Positions 1-7,523 of a stretch of 12,462 bases of DNA are shown here, in pieces (positions within the stretch are counted from its first letter, which is position 1; each line of letters begins with the position of its first letter). Both the position numbers and the translations under genes were made by a program. The notes beneath the pieces are model-generated. The model was not told the origin of the DNA, did not search any database, and was given only the letters and a program-made list of their open reading frames with translations. The stretch is from Candidatus Sericytochromatia bacterium (GTDB lineage Bacteria > Cyanobacteriota > Sericytochromatia > JACMPN01). Where the stretch lies: contig JACMPN010000450.1 in assembly GCA_014377495.1 (NCBI GenBank), positions 1-12,462 of the forward strand. The letters are read 5' to 3'.

Positions 1-160
1 CACGGAAAGCCGCGACCAAGACAGGTGTCGAGGGGCAAAGCCAGGCAAGGCACACCCACCGAGCGTACCCGGGACGGTACGGTGAGGAAGTGGAACGCAG
101 CCTGGCGCAGCAACCCGACACCAGACAACCGAGGGGCTTTCCGTGCCGCCGCAAACCCCA
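1..160. other. Region downstream of truB without a recognisable gene
   Basis: This is the window edge beyond the truB stop codon. In many genomes ribF or rpsO follows truB, so I read the three minus-strand frames for either. None shows the riboflavin kinase/FAD synthetase nucleotide-binding start or an S15 start. No hairpin with a T-run marks the end of the operon here. Plus-strand frames are open, but they run antisense into truB and look like shadows of a GC-rich gene. Confidence 0.5.
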
Positions 161-1015
161 TCAGCCGGCCACCAGCACGACCTCAGCGGTCAATGTCTGA
201 CCATCCGACGCGGCCACGCCGAGGAGGGTTTCCCCGTCGTAGACCCGCACCAGACCCGCCGGCACTGTCGAGGCCACCGGGTTGCCGTGGCGAAACCGGA
301 CCGCATCGGCCTCAGCCAGATGCACGGCCGGCATCCCCAGCAACGGGGCATCGATCGGCAGAATCGCCCGTGTCAGGGCGGCATCCTCGATGGTCTCCAG
401 GTCAACCGCCTGGTCCAGGGCAAACCCGTTGGCGAGCTCCCGCCGCAGGACAGACAAATGGGCGCCGGGACCGAGGGCCCGGCCCAGATCATCGGCGATC
501 GTGCGGATATAGGTCCCCGTCGAGCAATGCACCCGCAGGTCCAGATGGGGTGACTCCCAGGCCAACTGTTCCAGATGGTGGACGGTCACGGACCGCAACG
601 GCCGGTCCGGCACGTCCTGACCCGCCCGGGCCAGCTCATACAAGCGTTTGCCTTCGTGGTGGACGGCCGAAACCATCGGGGGCTGTTGCTCGATGAGCCC
701 GCGAAACGGCGGCAGGGCCGCTTCAATCGCCGCCTGGCTGATATCGACGGAGCGGGTCTCCTGCACGGCGCCCGTCGCGTCCAGCGTACTGGTGGTGACC
801 CCGAAGGTGACCCGACCCCAATAGGTCTTGTCACCCGGCAAAAACCGCAGCAGCCGGGTGGCGTTGCCGAGGGCCAGGACCATCACGCCGGTGGCCGGCG
901 GATCAAGGGTGCCGGAATGGCCGATGCGCTTGAAGTGCAACCGGCGGCGGGCCCGGGCGACGATGTCGTGCGCCGTCGGACCCGCCGGCTTATCGACGAC
1001 TAACCAACCCTGCAT
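161..1015 (-). CDS. truB: tRNA pseudouridine(55) synthase TruB
   Basis: The product isomerises U55 of the tRNA T-loop to pseudouridine in the cytoplasm. The 284-residue protein has the usual length and motif order. It opens with the KPAGPTAHDIV segment (about 9-19), then GHSGTLDPPATG (32-43) with the catalytic aspartate D38. QPPMVSAVHHEGKRLYELAR follows at 111-130, and the second core motif GTYIRTIADDLG lies at 167-178. A PUA-like tail fills roughly 230-284. The ATG lies 16 bases inside the end of the upstream DHH gene. There is no strong Shine-Dalgarno sequence, so translation is probably coupled to that gene. It is the last recognisable member of the operon in this window. Catalytic and tRNA-binding roles come from the family; the motifs are visible here. 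Confidence 0.96.
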   Translation of the reverse strand: MQGWLVVDKPAGPTAHDIVARARRRLHFKRIGHSGTLDPPATGVMVLALGNATRLLRFLPGDKTYWGRVTFGVTTSTLDATGAVQETRSVDISQAAIEAALPPFRGLIEQQPPMVSAVHHEGKRLYELARAGQDVPDRPLRSVTVHHLEQLAWESPHLDLRVHCSTGTYIRTIADDLGRALGPGAHLSVLRRELANGFALDQAVDLETIEDAALTRAILPIDAPLLGMPAVHLAEADAVRFRHGNPVASTVPAGLVRVYDGETLLGVAASDGQTLTAEVVLVAG

Positions 1016-1989
1016 GCAGCAAGCAACTCGGCTTCCAGAACGGCGATGACCTGTTTTTCGACCTCGGCCAACGGCAGATCGAGCACACAGCCCGCCGCAT
1101 GGATGTGGCCGCCGCCGCCGAAGTGGCGGGCGATGGCACTGACGTCCATGTCGTTCTTGGAGCGGAAGGACACCTTGACGAAGCCGCCGAGGGTCTCCCG
1201 CATCAGGCAGTAGAGGTCGACGCCCGCCACTTCCCGCAGTTTATTGAGGATGCTGTCCGACTGCTCTTCGACGGTGCCGGTGCGATCGAAGATCTCCCGG
1301 GTGATCACCGCCCAGACGATGCGCCCGCCCGCCGCTTCACGCAGCTCGGACATGGCCAGGCCGTGCATGCGCACCGCGCCTTTGGTCAGCTGCTCGTAGA
1401 CGAGGGCGTGCATGTGCTCAGAGTCGACGCCGGCGGCGACGAGGTCCGCCGCCATGCGATGGGCAAAGGGCGTCGTCGAGTTCAGGCTGAACCCGTTGGT
1501 GTCCGTCGCCAGACCGGCATAGAGACACTCGGCGATCTCTTTGGTGATGGGGCAGTTCAGGGCCAAAGCCAGACGGTAGACCACCTCGGCCGTGCTGGAC
1601 GCCTCGTTGAGGACCAGGTTGACGGTCCCGAAGAGGCTGTTGTCATGGTGATGATCGATGTTGATCAACCGGTCGATGGGGAACACCTCGGTGCCAGGCG
1701 GCACCAGACGACCGGCGTTTCCGCAGTCGCAGGTGATGATCCACTGCCCGGGCGTGGGTTGTGGCCAGCCGACCGACACATTGCCGGTCTCGGCCAAAAA
1801 GTTGATGAAGGGATCCGGCAATGGTCCCGGCGTCAAGGTTTGGACTTTTTTGCCCATCGCCTTGAGCATCAGGCCCAGTGCGGCCGAAGCCCCCAATGTG
1901 TCTCCGTCCGGCTGGTAGTGACCGCAGACGATGAAATCGTCCTCGGTCCGCAACAGCTCGGCCACGGTTTCGACGTCAGCCCTCTGCAC
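1000..1989 (-). CDS. nrnA: DHH/DHHA1 phosphoesterase, NrnA-type oligoribonuclease / pAp phosphatase
   Basis: The family hydrolyses short oligoribonucleotides (nanoRNA) and 3'-phosphoadenosine 5'-phosphate with Mn2+. From the chosen start there are 329 residues. The metal ligands appear in order: the HYQPDGD motif (24-30), D88 in ITCDCGN, the DHH triad 112-114 within NIDHHHDN, and D163 in GLATDTNGF. The DHHA1 substrate motif GGGGHIHAAG lies near 291-300. The frame is open further upstream, but that part only mirrors rbfA. I chose the GTG at 1989 because GAGGA lies 8 bases before it and because it overlaps the rbfA end by only 14 bases, which is typical translational coupling. The overlap with truB is 16 bases. 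Whether it acts more on nanoRNA or on pAp cannot be read from the sequence. Confidence 0.9.
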   Translation of the reverse strand: MQRADVETVAELLRTEDDFIVCGHYQPDGDTLGASAALGLMLKAMGKKVQTLTPGPLPDPFINFLAETGNVSVGWPQPTPGQWIITCDCGNAGRLVPPGTEVFPIDRLINIDHHHDNSLFGTVNLVLNEASSTAEVVYRLALALNCPITKEIAECLYAGLATDTNGFSLNSTTPFAHRMAADLVAAGVDSEHMHALVYEQLTKGAVRMHGLAMSELREAAGGRIVWAVITREIFDRTGTVEEQSDSILNKLREVAGVDLYCLMRETLGGFVKVSFRSKNDMDVSAIARHFGGGGHIHAAGCVLDLPLAEVEKQVIAVLEAELLAACRVG

Positions 1990-2347
1990 GTGTCTTGTCC
2001 TCACGGGCGATGCGGTCCAATAGATCGAGTATCTCGGCACCCTGTGCCAGCGACATGTCCTGCCAGATCGAGAGATCCGGCGTGAACCGCATCGGGACCC
2101 GCTTGCCAATCTCAGATCGAATATACCCCAATGCGGACCGTAAACCGAGCATCGTCTGCTCCTGCTCGTCCGCACTGCCGTAAACGGAGACGAATATCTT
2201 GGCGTGCCGAAGGTCGCCCGTGATATCCACCTTGGTCACCGAGACCATCCCGGTGCTGACGCGTGTGTCCTTGATCCCACGGATGAGCAGGTCCGACACT
2301 TCACGCTTGATGGCTTCTGCGACCTTTTGAGGCCGTTGACTGCTCAT
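1976..2347 (-). CDS. rbfA: 30S ribosome-binding factor RbfA
   Basis: RbfA is a small KH-like protein that binds immature 30S subunits and helps mature the 5' end of 16S rRNA. The 123-residue product matches the family length. It shows the N-terminal helix QKVAEAIKREVSDLL, the strand region VTKVDITGDLRHAKIFVSV (about 37-55), and IRSEIGKRVPMRFTPDLSI (76-94), which contains the family's RLRxxPxL-like stretch. An upstream in-frame GTG or ATG would add about 25 residues unlike RbfA. The ATG at 2347 is preceded by AAGGAAAGGGG ending 6 bases away, so it is the likely start. The 97-base gap to infB is the second longest inside the operon. The 3' end overlaps the DHH gene by 14 bases. Confidence 0.95.
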   Translation of the reverse strand: MSSQRPQKVAEAIKREVSDLLIRGIKDTRVSTGMVSVTKVDITGDLRHAKIFVSVYGSADEQEQTMLGLRSALGYIRSEIGKRVPMRFTPDLSIWQDMSLAQGAEILDLLDRIAREDKTRAEG

Positions 2348-2444
2348 CGGTTTCCCCTTTCCTTCTGCAGGCACCGGGGTCGCCCCCCGGCAGAACGACC
2401 CCCGGCGGCTGCGATGACGCACCCGCCGGTGGCACCGTTCTTCC

Positions 2445-5400
2445 TTACGCCCGTTTCTTGGCTTGCTGGGTGAAGGCTTCGATAATGTCGCCTTCCACGA
2501 AGTCGTGGTACTTGTCGAGCGACATGCCGCATTCGTAGCCGGAGGCCACTTCGCGTACGTCGTCCTTGAAGCGCTTCAGACTGTCGATCTTGCCCGTGTG
2601 GATCAACTTGCCGGCCCGGTAGAGACGGACGGAGTTGGCCCGGTGGATCTTGCCCTCGGTGAGATAAAGACCGGCGATCTGCTCGGTCTTGCCCACCTTG
2701 AACACGGCCCGCACTTCGGCCTTGCCCGTGATGATCTCTTCCATTTCCGGCTCGAGCATGCCCTCCAGGGCATCCTTCACGTCGTCGATCACCTTGTAGA
2801 TGATCGAGTACTGCCGGATGTCGACGCCGTCCTGCTCCGCCTTGGCCCTCGCACCGCCGTCAGCCTTGACGTTGAAAGCGATGACCAGGGCGTCGGAGGC
2901 GGATGCCAACAACACGTCGTTTTCGGTGACGTCGCCCGTGCCGGTATGGATGACCCGCACGTTGACACCACCCGCTGTCAGGGACGCCAGGCTCTGCTGC
3001 AGCGCTTCGCTGGAGCCGATCATGTCGGCCTTGATGACGACGTTCAGTTCCTTCAGCTTGCCTTCCTGGACCTTGCTGTGCAGGTTTTCCAGAGAGACAT
3101 GCCGGACGGCACTGGCTGCGCCGAGATCCTTTTCCTGACGACGACGCTCGGCGATTTCCCGAGCCTCTTTTTCGGTGGCCACGACGCGAAACACGTCACC
3201 GGCCGCCGGCACGCCGTTGAACCCGGAGATTTCGACCGGCGTCGAAGGCGGGGCCTTCTTGAGCCGCTTGCCCCGCTCGTTGAGCATGGCCCGCACCTTG
3301 CCGTGGGTGCCGCCGGCGACGAAGTTGTCACCGACCTCCAGTGTGCCGGCCTGGACCAGCACAGTGGCGACGGCGCCCTTGCCACGGGAGAGCTGGGACT
3401 CGATGATCACACCCTGTGCCATCTTGTCGGGATTGGCCTTGAGGTCTTCCATGTCGGCGACCAGCAGGACCATCTCCAGCAGATCCTGCAGACCGACGCC
3501 CTGCTTGGCCGAGACGGGTACGACGACCGTCGTGCCGCCCCATTCTTCGGGGACGAGACCGAACTCGGTCAGGCCCTGCTTGGCCTTCTCGACGTCGGCG
3601 TTGGCTTTGTCGATCTTGTTGATGGCCACGATGATCGGCACCTTGGCCGCTTTGACGTGGTTGATCGCCTCGATCGTCTGGGGCATGATCCCGTCGTCCG
3701 CCGCAATGACGATGATCGCGATGTCCGTCGCCTTGGCACCACGGGCCCGCATCGCCGTAAAGGCTTCGTGTCCGGGGGTGTCCAGGAAGGTGACCTGACG
3801 TCCGTCGACGTCGACCTGATAGGCGCCGATGTGCTGCGTGATGCCGCCCGCTTCGCCCTCGGTGACCCGGGTCTTGCGGATGGCGTCCAGCAAAGAGGTC
3901 TTACCGTGATCGACGTGACCCATGATCGTCACGACCGGCGGCCGGGTGACCAACAGGTGGGCGTCTTCGCTATCGGCGGCAGACGTCAGCGCGATCTGAT
4001 CCTCTTCTTCCGGAGAGGGGATCTCGACTTCGTAGCCGTAATCGGTGACCAGCATCTCGGCGGTCTCGATCTGCAACGACTGGTTGATCGTCGCCAAAAT
4101 GCCCCGCATGAAGAGCTTCTTGATGACGTCGGTTTCCCGCAGGCCCAGTTGGTCGGCCAGATCCTTGACGGTCATGCCGGGCAGGATGCGGACTTTCGTT
4201 TCCAGGTCCAACGTGGGAGCGCCTGGTGCCTTCTCCTCACGCGGTCCCCGGGCGGGGCTGTCGCTGCGCGAACGATGCTTGCCCTTGCTGCGGCCGCTGC
4301 CGCCGGGACGGGCGCCACCGGGACCGCCACCGGGACCCTTGCGCCGTTGACCGGCTGGAGCTGCCGGCGGCCCGAGGGAGCCGGGCGCCACATTGACGAT
4401 CGGAGCCGGGCCGAAGTTGCCGAAGTTGCGATCCGGCGCCGTCGGACGGTTGCCACCGGGGTGCTGCTGCACGTGCCGGGGGTAGCTGACCTGCGGCTGT
4501 CCCGGCGCGGCCGGAGCATACGGACCCAGCTGATCCATCCGGTTCGGGGGCATCGGGCCCTGGATGGGACCGGCGGGACGGATGTTCAAAGGAGCCGGCT
4601 GCTGGAAAGGTTGCTGGAACGGCTGCTGCCGGTGCGGCGCTGCCACCTGGGGCGGCGGCGCCGCTGGCTGCTGCACCACAGGGGCCTGGGCACTGGCGGC
4701 GGGCTGCATGGGAACGGGCGCCGCAGGCGTCAGCCGAGGCGGTGCTGCCTGCTCGGGCGCTCTGGCCGCAGCGGGCTGTAGGATCGGCTGGGCCGGCGTG
4801 ACGGTCGCCTGTTGCTGGGCCATCGTGGCCCGGGTGATCTGCTTCAAAGCGGGTGCTTTCATCTGGGAGGACGATTGTTTCGCCGTTGCCTGCGGCGGGG
4901 GCGGCGTCGCCGCCTTCGGCTGTGCCGGACGGGCGGCCATCGGGGCGCTCACGCCCCGGGCCGGAACCGCTTTTTTGGCGGCCTCGGTCTTGGCTGCTTC
5001 CGCCTTGGCTGGTTCCGCCTTGGCGATGTCGGCCTTGCCGTCGACCTTGGGGGCCCCGGCGACAGGCTTGGCGGCTTCGGGCTTGGCGGCTTCGACCGCC
5101 GGGCCCTCAGCTGCCGGCTTGACGGCTTCAGCCTTGGGGGCCTCGGCTGCCGGCTTGACGGCTTCGGCCTTGGGGGCCTCGGCTGCCGGCTTGGGGGCTT
5201 CGGCCGCAGGGGCCTCAGCCTTGGCAGCAGGCTCGGCCTTGGCCTTGGGGGCCTCAACCTTGGCCTTGGGTGCAGCGGCCTTGACAGCCCCGTCACCGTT
5301 GCCCTTGGAAGCAGCATGTTGGCGGACCTTGGCTACCAGCTCGGTCTCGACGGCGCTCACGGCATGCCGCTTGTCGTCATGGCCCCAACTGACCAACAGG

Positions 5401-5465
5401 TCAACCAGCTCTTTCGTTGTCATGTCCAGCTCTTTGGCGAGCTCGTGGACCCGTGTTTTCGCCAT
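2445..5465 (-). CDS. infB: Translation initiation factor IF-2
   Basis: IF2 is the GTPase that places initiator fMet-tRNA on the 30S subunit and promotes 50S joining. The 1006-residue protein starts with an IF2-N domain (about 1-55). A very long Ala/Lys/Pro-, Gln- and Gly-rich linker runs from about 56 to 415, and a second IF2-N-like module covers about 419-482. The G domain has G1 GHVDHGKT 516-523, switch I GGITQHI 540-546, G3 DTPG 562-565, G4 NKID 616-619 and G5 SAK 652-654. Domains II, III and the fMet-tRNA-binding C-terminal domain follow, ending with the YECGMSLDKY and EGDIIEAF signatures. GGAGGA lies 12 bases before the ATG, a slightly long spacing. The linker contains near-identical 36-base tandem repeats. 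The gap before this gene holds strong hairpins, listed separately. Confidence 0.98.
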   Translation of the reverse strand: MAKTRVHELAKELDMTTKELVDLLVSWGHDDKRHAVSAVETELVAKVRQHAASKGNGDGAVKAAAPKAKVEAPKAKAEPAAKAEAPAAEAPKPAAEAPKAEAVKPAAEAPKAEAVKPAAEGPAVEAAKPEAAKPVAGAPKVDGKADIAKAEPAKAEAAKTEAAKKAVPARGVSAPMAARPAQPKAATPPPPQATAKQSSSQMKAPALKQITRATMAQQQATVTPAQPILQPAAARAPEQAAPPRLTPAAPVPMQPAASAQAPVVQQPAAPPPQVAAPHRQQPFQQPFQQPAPLNIRPAGPIQGPMPPNRMDQLGPYAPAAPGQPQVSYPRHVQQHPGGNRPTAPDRNFGNFGPAPIVNVAPGSLGPPAAPAGQRRKGPGGGPGGARPGGSGRSKGKHRSRSDSPARGPREEKAPGAPTLDLETKVRILPGMTVKDLADQLGLRETDVIKKLFMRGILATINQSLQIETAEMLVTDYGYEVEIPSPEEEDQIALTSAADSEDAHLLVTRPPVVTIMGHVDHGKTSLLDAIRKTRVTEGEAGGITQHIGAYQVDVDGRQVTFLDTPGHEAFTAMRARGAKATDIAIIVIAADDGIMPQTIEAINHVKAAKVPIIVAINKIDKANADVEKAKQGLTEFGLVPEEWGGTTVVVPVSAKQGVGLQDLLEMVLLVADMEDLKANPDKMAQGVIIESQLSRGKGAVATVLVQAGTLEVGDNFVAGGTHGKVRAMLNERGKRLKKAPPSTPVEISGFNGVPAAGDVFRVVATEKEAREIAERRRQEKDLGAASAVRHVSLENLHSKVQEGKLKELNVVIKADMIGSSEALQQSLASLTAGGVNVRVIHTGTGDVTENDVLLASASDALVIAFNVKADGGARAKAEQDGVDIRQYSIIYKVIDDVKDALEGMLEPEMEEIITGKAEVRAVFKVGKTEQIAGLYLTEGKIHRANSVRLYRAGKLIHTGKIDSLKRFKDDVREVASGYECGMSLDKYHDFVEGDIIEAFTQQAKKRA
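5111..5182 (-). repeat. 36-base tandem repeat inside infB linker
   Basis: Two adjacent 36-base units (5111-5146 and 5147-5182) differ at a single position (5130 versus 5166). They encode 12-residue units of the type AAEAPKAEAVKP in the disordered N-terminal linker of IF2. A third, diverged protein unit (AAEGPAVEAAKP) follows at the C-terminal side, and a partial copy precedes them. The near identity at the DNA level points to recent slippage or unequal recombination and predicts length variation between strains. Confidence 0.9.
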
Positions 5466-5496
5466 TGTTTTACTTCGTCCTCCGAATGTCGTGGCG

Positions 5497-5529
5497 CCAG
5501 CCCCAACGCTACATGTGATGCGGGGCTGG
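5497..5529 (-). promoter_or_regulatory. Second hairpin upstream of infB, competing with the 21-bp stem
   Basis: Bases 5497-5504 and 5522-5529 are perfect complements (8 base pairs, CCAGCCCC-type arms). They enclose a 17-base loop that itself contains the palindrome ACATGT. The outer two pairs use bases 5528-5529, which belong to the neighbouring long stem, so the full forms of the two structures exclude each other. The hairpin lies 14 bases before the infB Shine-Dalgarno sequence. It could help set infB translation, but this is inference from geometry only. Confidence 0.4.
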
Positions 5530-5573
5530 GATCAAGTGCACAACGGATGAAAATCCACTGTGCACTTGATCCC
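5528..5573 (-). promoter_or_regulatory. Long intercistronic RNA hairpin between ylxR and infB
   Basis: The arms GGGATCAAGTGCAC and GTGCACTTGATCCC form a perfect stem, extended by one A-U pair to 15. Read as RNA from the minus strand, the next two positions form G-U pairs, and GGAU/AUCC then closes a UUUC loop. This gives 21 consecutive pairs with a four-base loop. On the plus strand the two middle positions are A-C mismatches, so the continuous stem exists only in the operon transcript. It begins 3 bases after the ylxR stop. No U-run follows, so a simple terminator is unlikely. An RNase III-type processing site, a transcript-end protector or a translational regulator of infB are possible. Confidence 0.75.
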
Positions 5574-5576
5574 TGG

Positions 5577-5864
5577 CTACCCGGACGTCAGCTCGAAGCC
5601 AAGAACGCTCTCGACCTCTACCCAGACACCCGCATCAATGCCGGTACGCAAGGCTTTTTCCAGTTTACGATATTTCCGGGCCAGCGTGTAACACGCCACC
5701 TCGCGGCATACATAGGCCCCACGACCCGGAAAGGTGCGTGTGGAGCCGACGGCGACCCCGCCACCCGCCCTGCGACACAGTCGGAGCAGCAGCGGCCGAG
5801 GCCGCATCTGCCGACAGGAGACGCACAGGCGTTCGCAGGAATCAGGTCGGGACAGTGAGGACAT
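5577..5864 (-). CDS. ylxR: YlxR family RNA-binding protein (RnpM-like)
   Basis: YlxR proteins are small and are encoded between nusA and infB. The Bacillus member (RnpM) binds RNase P RNA. The 95-residue product has the CVSCR motif (14-18), PGRGAYVC (46-53) and a further cysteine at 58, followed by a basic helix ARKYRKLEKALR. These are the family hallmarks. An in-frame ATG at 5885 would give 102 residues. I prefer 5864 because it overlaps nusA less (23 bases) and begins just before the conserved region, but neither start has a strong ribosome binding site. The YlxQ (L7Ae-like) gene that often follows ylxR in Firmicutes is missing; a long hairpin occupies that gap. Confidence 0.9.
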   Translation of the reverse strand: MSSLSRPDSCERLCVSCRQMRPRPLLLRLCRRAGGGVAVGSTRTFPGRGAYVCREVACYTLARKYRKLEKALRTGIDAGVWVEVESVLGFELTSG

Positions 5865-6930
5865 CGGCTTTCGTGTGACTCTCACTCTCGATATCGATGT
5901 GGCAGAGCGTCAGCTTGGCAGCCAAGCGAACGTTCTGGCCTTCGCGGCCGATGGCCAGCGACAGTTGGGAGTCGGGCACGATGACCCGCACCTTGCGCTC
6001 GTCGTCTTCCGCCGACACGACCGAAATCACCTTGGCCGGGCTCAGCGCCGCGGCGACGAACTCGGGGATGTTGTCGCTCCAGCGGATGACGTCGATTTTT
6101 TCGCCCTTCAGTTCCTGGACCACCATCTGGATGCGCGAGCCGCGCGCCCCGATGCAGGCCCCGACCGGGTCGACGTTGGGTTTGATGCTGATCACGGCCA
6201 TCTTGGTCCGGTAGCCAGGCTCCCGGGCGATAGCCCGGATCTGCACCGTGCCTTCGGCGATCTCGGGGATCTCCAGCTCGAACAGCTTCTGGACGACGCC
6301 GGCATGCCCACGGCTGAGCACCACCTGCGGCCCCCGCGGGGTCTCGCGGATCTCCACCAGATACAGCTTGAGGCGGTCACCCACCCGGTAGACCTCGCCC
6401 GGGATCTGCTCGTTGGGCGAGAGCACCGCTTCGGAGCGGCCCAGCTTGATGATCACGTTGTTCTTTTCGAGGCGCTGGACGACGCCGGTGATCACCTCAC
6501 CGACCCGGTCCCGGTACTCCTCGAGCACCTGACGGCGCTCGACGTCCCGCAGCTTCTGGGGGATCGCCTGCTTGGCGACCTGGGCCGCCAGCCGACCGAG
6601 GTTGGCCGCCGTGACGACGAGCTCCTCTTCAACTTCGTGGCCGACCTCGACTTCGGGCATGACCTCCAGCGCTGCCGCCAGGGCGATTTGCAGGGCCGGG
6701 TTTTCGACGGTCTCAACGATCGTCTTGCGGGCGAGCACCTTCACTTCGCTGAGATCCTCGGCAAACCGCACCGTCAGGCTCTCCTCGCCGCCGTATTGCT
6801 TCTTGTAGGCAATCAGCAGGGCTTCTTCGAAGGCCTCGCGCAGGTCCTGCAAGGACAAGCCACGCTCTTTGGCGTATTCCTTCAGGGCTTCGGCAACAGA
6901 TGGTTCAAATTTCATTGCGATCAACCGCAT
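5842..6930 (-). CDS. nusA: Transcription termination/antitermination factor NusA
   Basis: NusA binds RNA polymerase and modulates pausing, termination and antitermination. The 362-residue protein has the N-terminal polymerase-binding domain (about 1-135), an S1 domain (about 143-200, from GEVITGVVQRLEKNNVIIKLG) and two KH domains. NVDPVGACIGARGSRIQ lies at 252-268 and the KH2 signature LAIGREGQNVRLAAKLT at 325-341. It ends soon after KH2, so the acidic C-terminal repeats of the proteobacterial protein are absent, as in Firmicutes and several other phyla. After KH2 the usual LTGWKIDI reads LTLCHIDI here. The ATG at 6930 is 8 bases after rimP. A second ATG at 6915 is possible, and neither has a strong Shine-Dalgarno sequence. 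Coupling to rimP is likely. Confidence 0.96.
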   Translation of the reverse strand: MRLIAMKFEPSVAEALKEYAKERGLSLQDLREAFEEALLIAYKKQYGGEESLTVRFAEDLSEVKVLARKTIVETVENPALQIALAAALEVMPEVEVGHEVEEELVVTAANLGRLAAQVAKQAIPQKLRDVERRQVLEEYRDRVGEVITGVVQRLEKNNVIIKLGRSEAVLSPNEQIPGEVYRVGDRLKLYLVEIRETPRGPQVVLSRGHAGVVQKLFELEIPEIAEGTVQIRAIAREPGYRTKMAVISIKPNVDPVGACIGARGSRIQMVVQELKGEKIDVIRWSDNIPEFVAAALSPAKVISVVSAEDDERKVRVIVPDSQLSLAIGREGQNVRLAAKLTLCHIDIESESHTKADVLTVPT

Positions 6931-6938
6931 CGAGGCTT

Positions 6939-7469
6939 CTACAGCTCGACGATGCGGCTTCCTCCTTCCATCTTTTCGTTGGGCCCGGGCATCGCCAGGG
7001 CCAATCGTGCAGTCGTGATACTCGCCCGGGGCACCGCCACCTCCGTGCCCGTTTCGCCGGGACCCACGCCAAGGCGCAGCGTCTCGTCGTCATGGGCCAG
7101 CAAACGTCCCTTCAGGGTGCGAGTCCCCTTGCCGTCGATGGGCATGGGTGCGGAAAGTCTGAGCTGCACCAGGCGTCCCTGAAACCGGGTGTAATCAGCG
7201 TCGGTCTTGAGGGACCGCTCTGCGCCGGGCGACGACACTTCGAGGCAGTACTCCGCCAGCGCCATCGCTTCGAGCGGCTCGTCCAAGGCCCGGCTGATCG
7301 TGGCGCAGTCGTCCAGGTTGACGCCTTCAGGCCGGTCGACGTACACCCGCAGGTATTGTCGGCCGCCTTCTTTTTCCCAGGCCGCTTCCACCAGCTCAAA
7401 GCCCTGTCCGACGACCACCGGCGCAACGGCCGCGGTAATCCGGTCGGTGAGCCCTTTGTCCTGCTGCAT
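6939..7469 (-). CDS. rimP: Ribosome maturation factor RimP
   Basis: RimP assists assembly of the 30S subunit around protein S12. The 176-residue product shows the family layout: an N-terminal alpha/beta domain with GFELVEAAWEKEGGRQYLRV (23-42), YVDRPEGVNLDDC (43-55), the signature LEVSSPGAERSLKTDADYTRF (76-96), and a C-terminal SH3-like domain. The frame is open up to 7514, but the ATG at 7469 is preceded by AGAAAGG, 7 bases away, inside a purine-rich tract. The extra upstream residues would also fall in a strong hairpin, so 7469 is the start. It is the first gene of the operon, and the gene on the other side is divergent. Confidence 0.93.
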   Translation of the reverse strand: MQQDKGLTDRITAAVAPVVVGQGFELVEAAWEKEGGRQYLRVYVDRPEGVNLDDCATISRALDEPLEAMALAEYCLEVSSPGAERSLKTDADYTRFQGRLVQLRLSAPMPIDGKGTRTLKGRLLAHDDETLRLGVGPGETGTEVAVPRASITTARLALAMPGPNEKMEGGSRIVEL

Positions 7470-7496
7470 GGTTCGGCCTTTCTCCCCTCTCCAGCG

Positions 7497-7523
7497 AAAA
7501 GAGTGGGTCTGCACCCACTCCTC
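7497..7523 (-). terminator. Terminator-like hairpin (possible attenuator) in the rimP leader
   Basis: On the minus strand GAGTGGGT, loop GCAG, ACCCACTC forms a perfect 8-bp GC-rich stem that is followed directly by TTTT. Further G-U/A-U pairs can extend the stem by three into the U-run. It lies 32 bases before the rimP ATG and just upstream of its ribosome binding site. The upstream neighbour is transcribed the other way, so there is no gene whose end it would mark. An attenuator for the operon is therefore more likely than a plain terminator. On the plus strand no T-run follows. Confidence 0.6.

Noticed and set aside
25..696. Long plus-strand open frame over the truB 3' half
   Set aside because: It is Pro/Arg-rich, has no motif, and lies antisense to a clear TruB; it is a GC-rich shadow.
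1990..2175. N-terminal extension of the DHH protein
   Set aside because: These about 62 residues are the rbfA sequence in another frame; a GTG with GAGGA at the right distance gives the expected family length.
2463..4781. 772-residue plus-strand frame opposite infB
   Set aside because: Asp/His/Leu-rich composition is the usual antisense image of a GC-rich gene; infB carries all IF2 motifs in the other strand.
4564..5550. Plus-strand Ala/Gly-rich frame opposite the infB linker
   Set aside because: The apparent repeats mirror the Ala/Lys/Pro repeats of IF2 and there is no independent evidence of coding.
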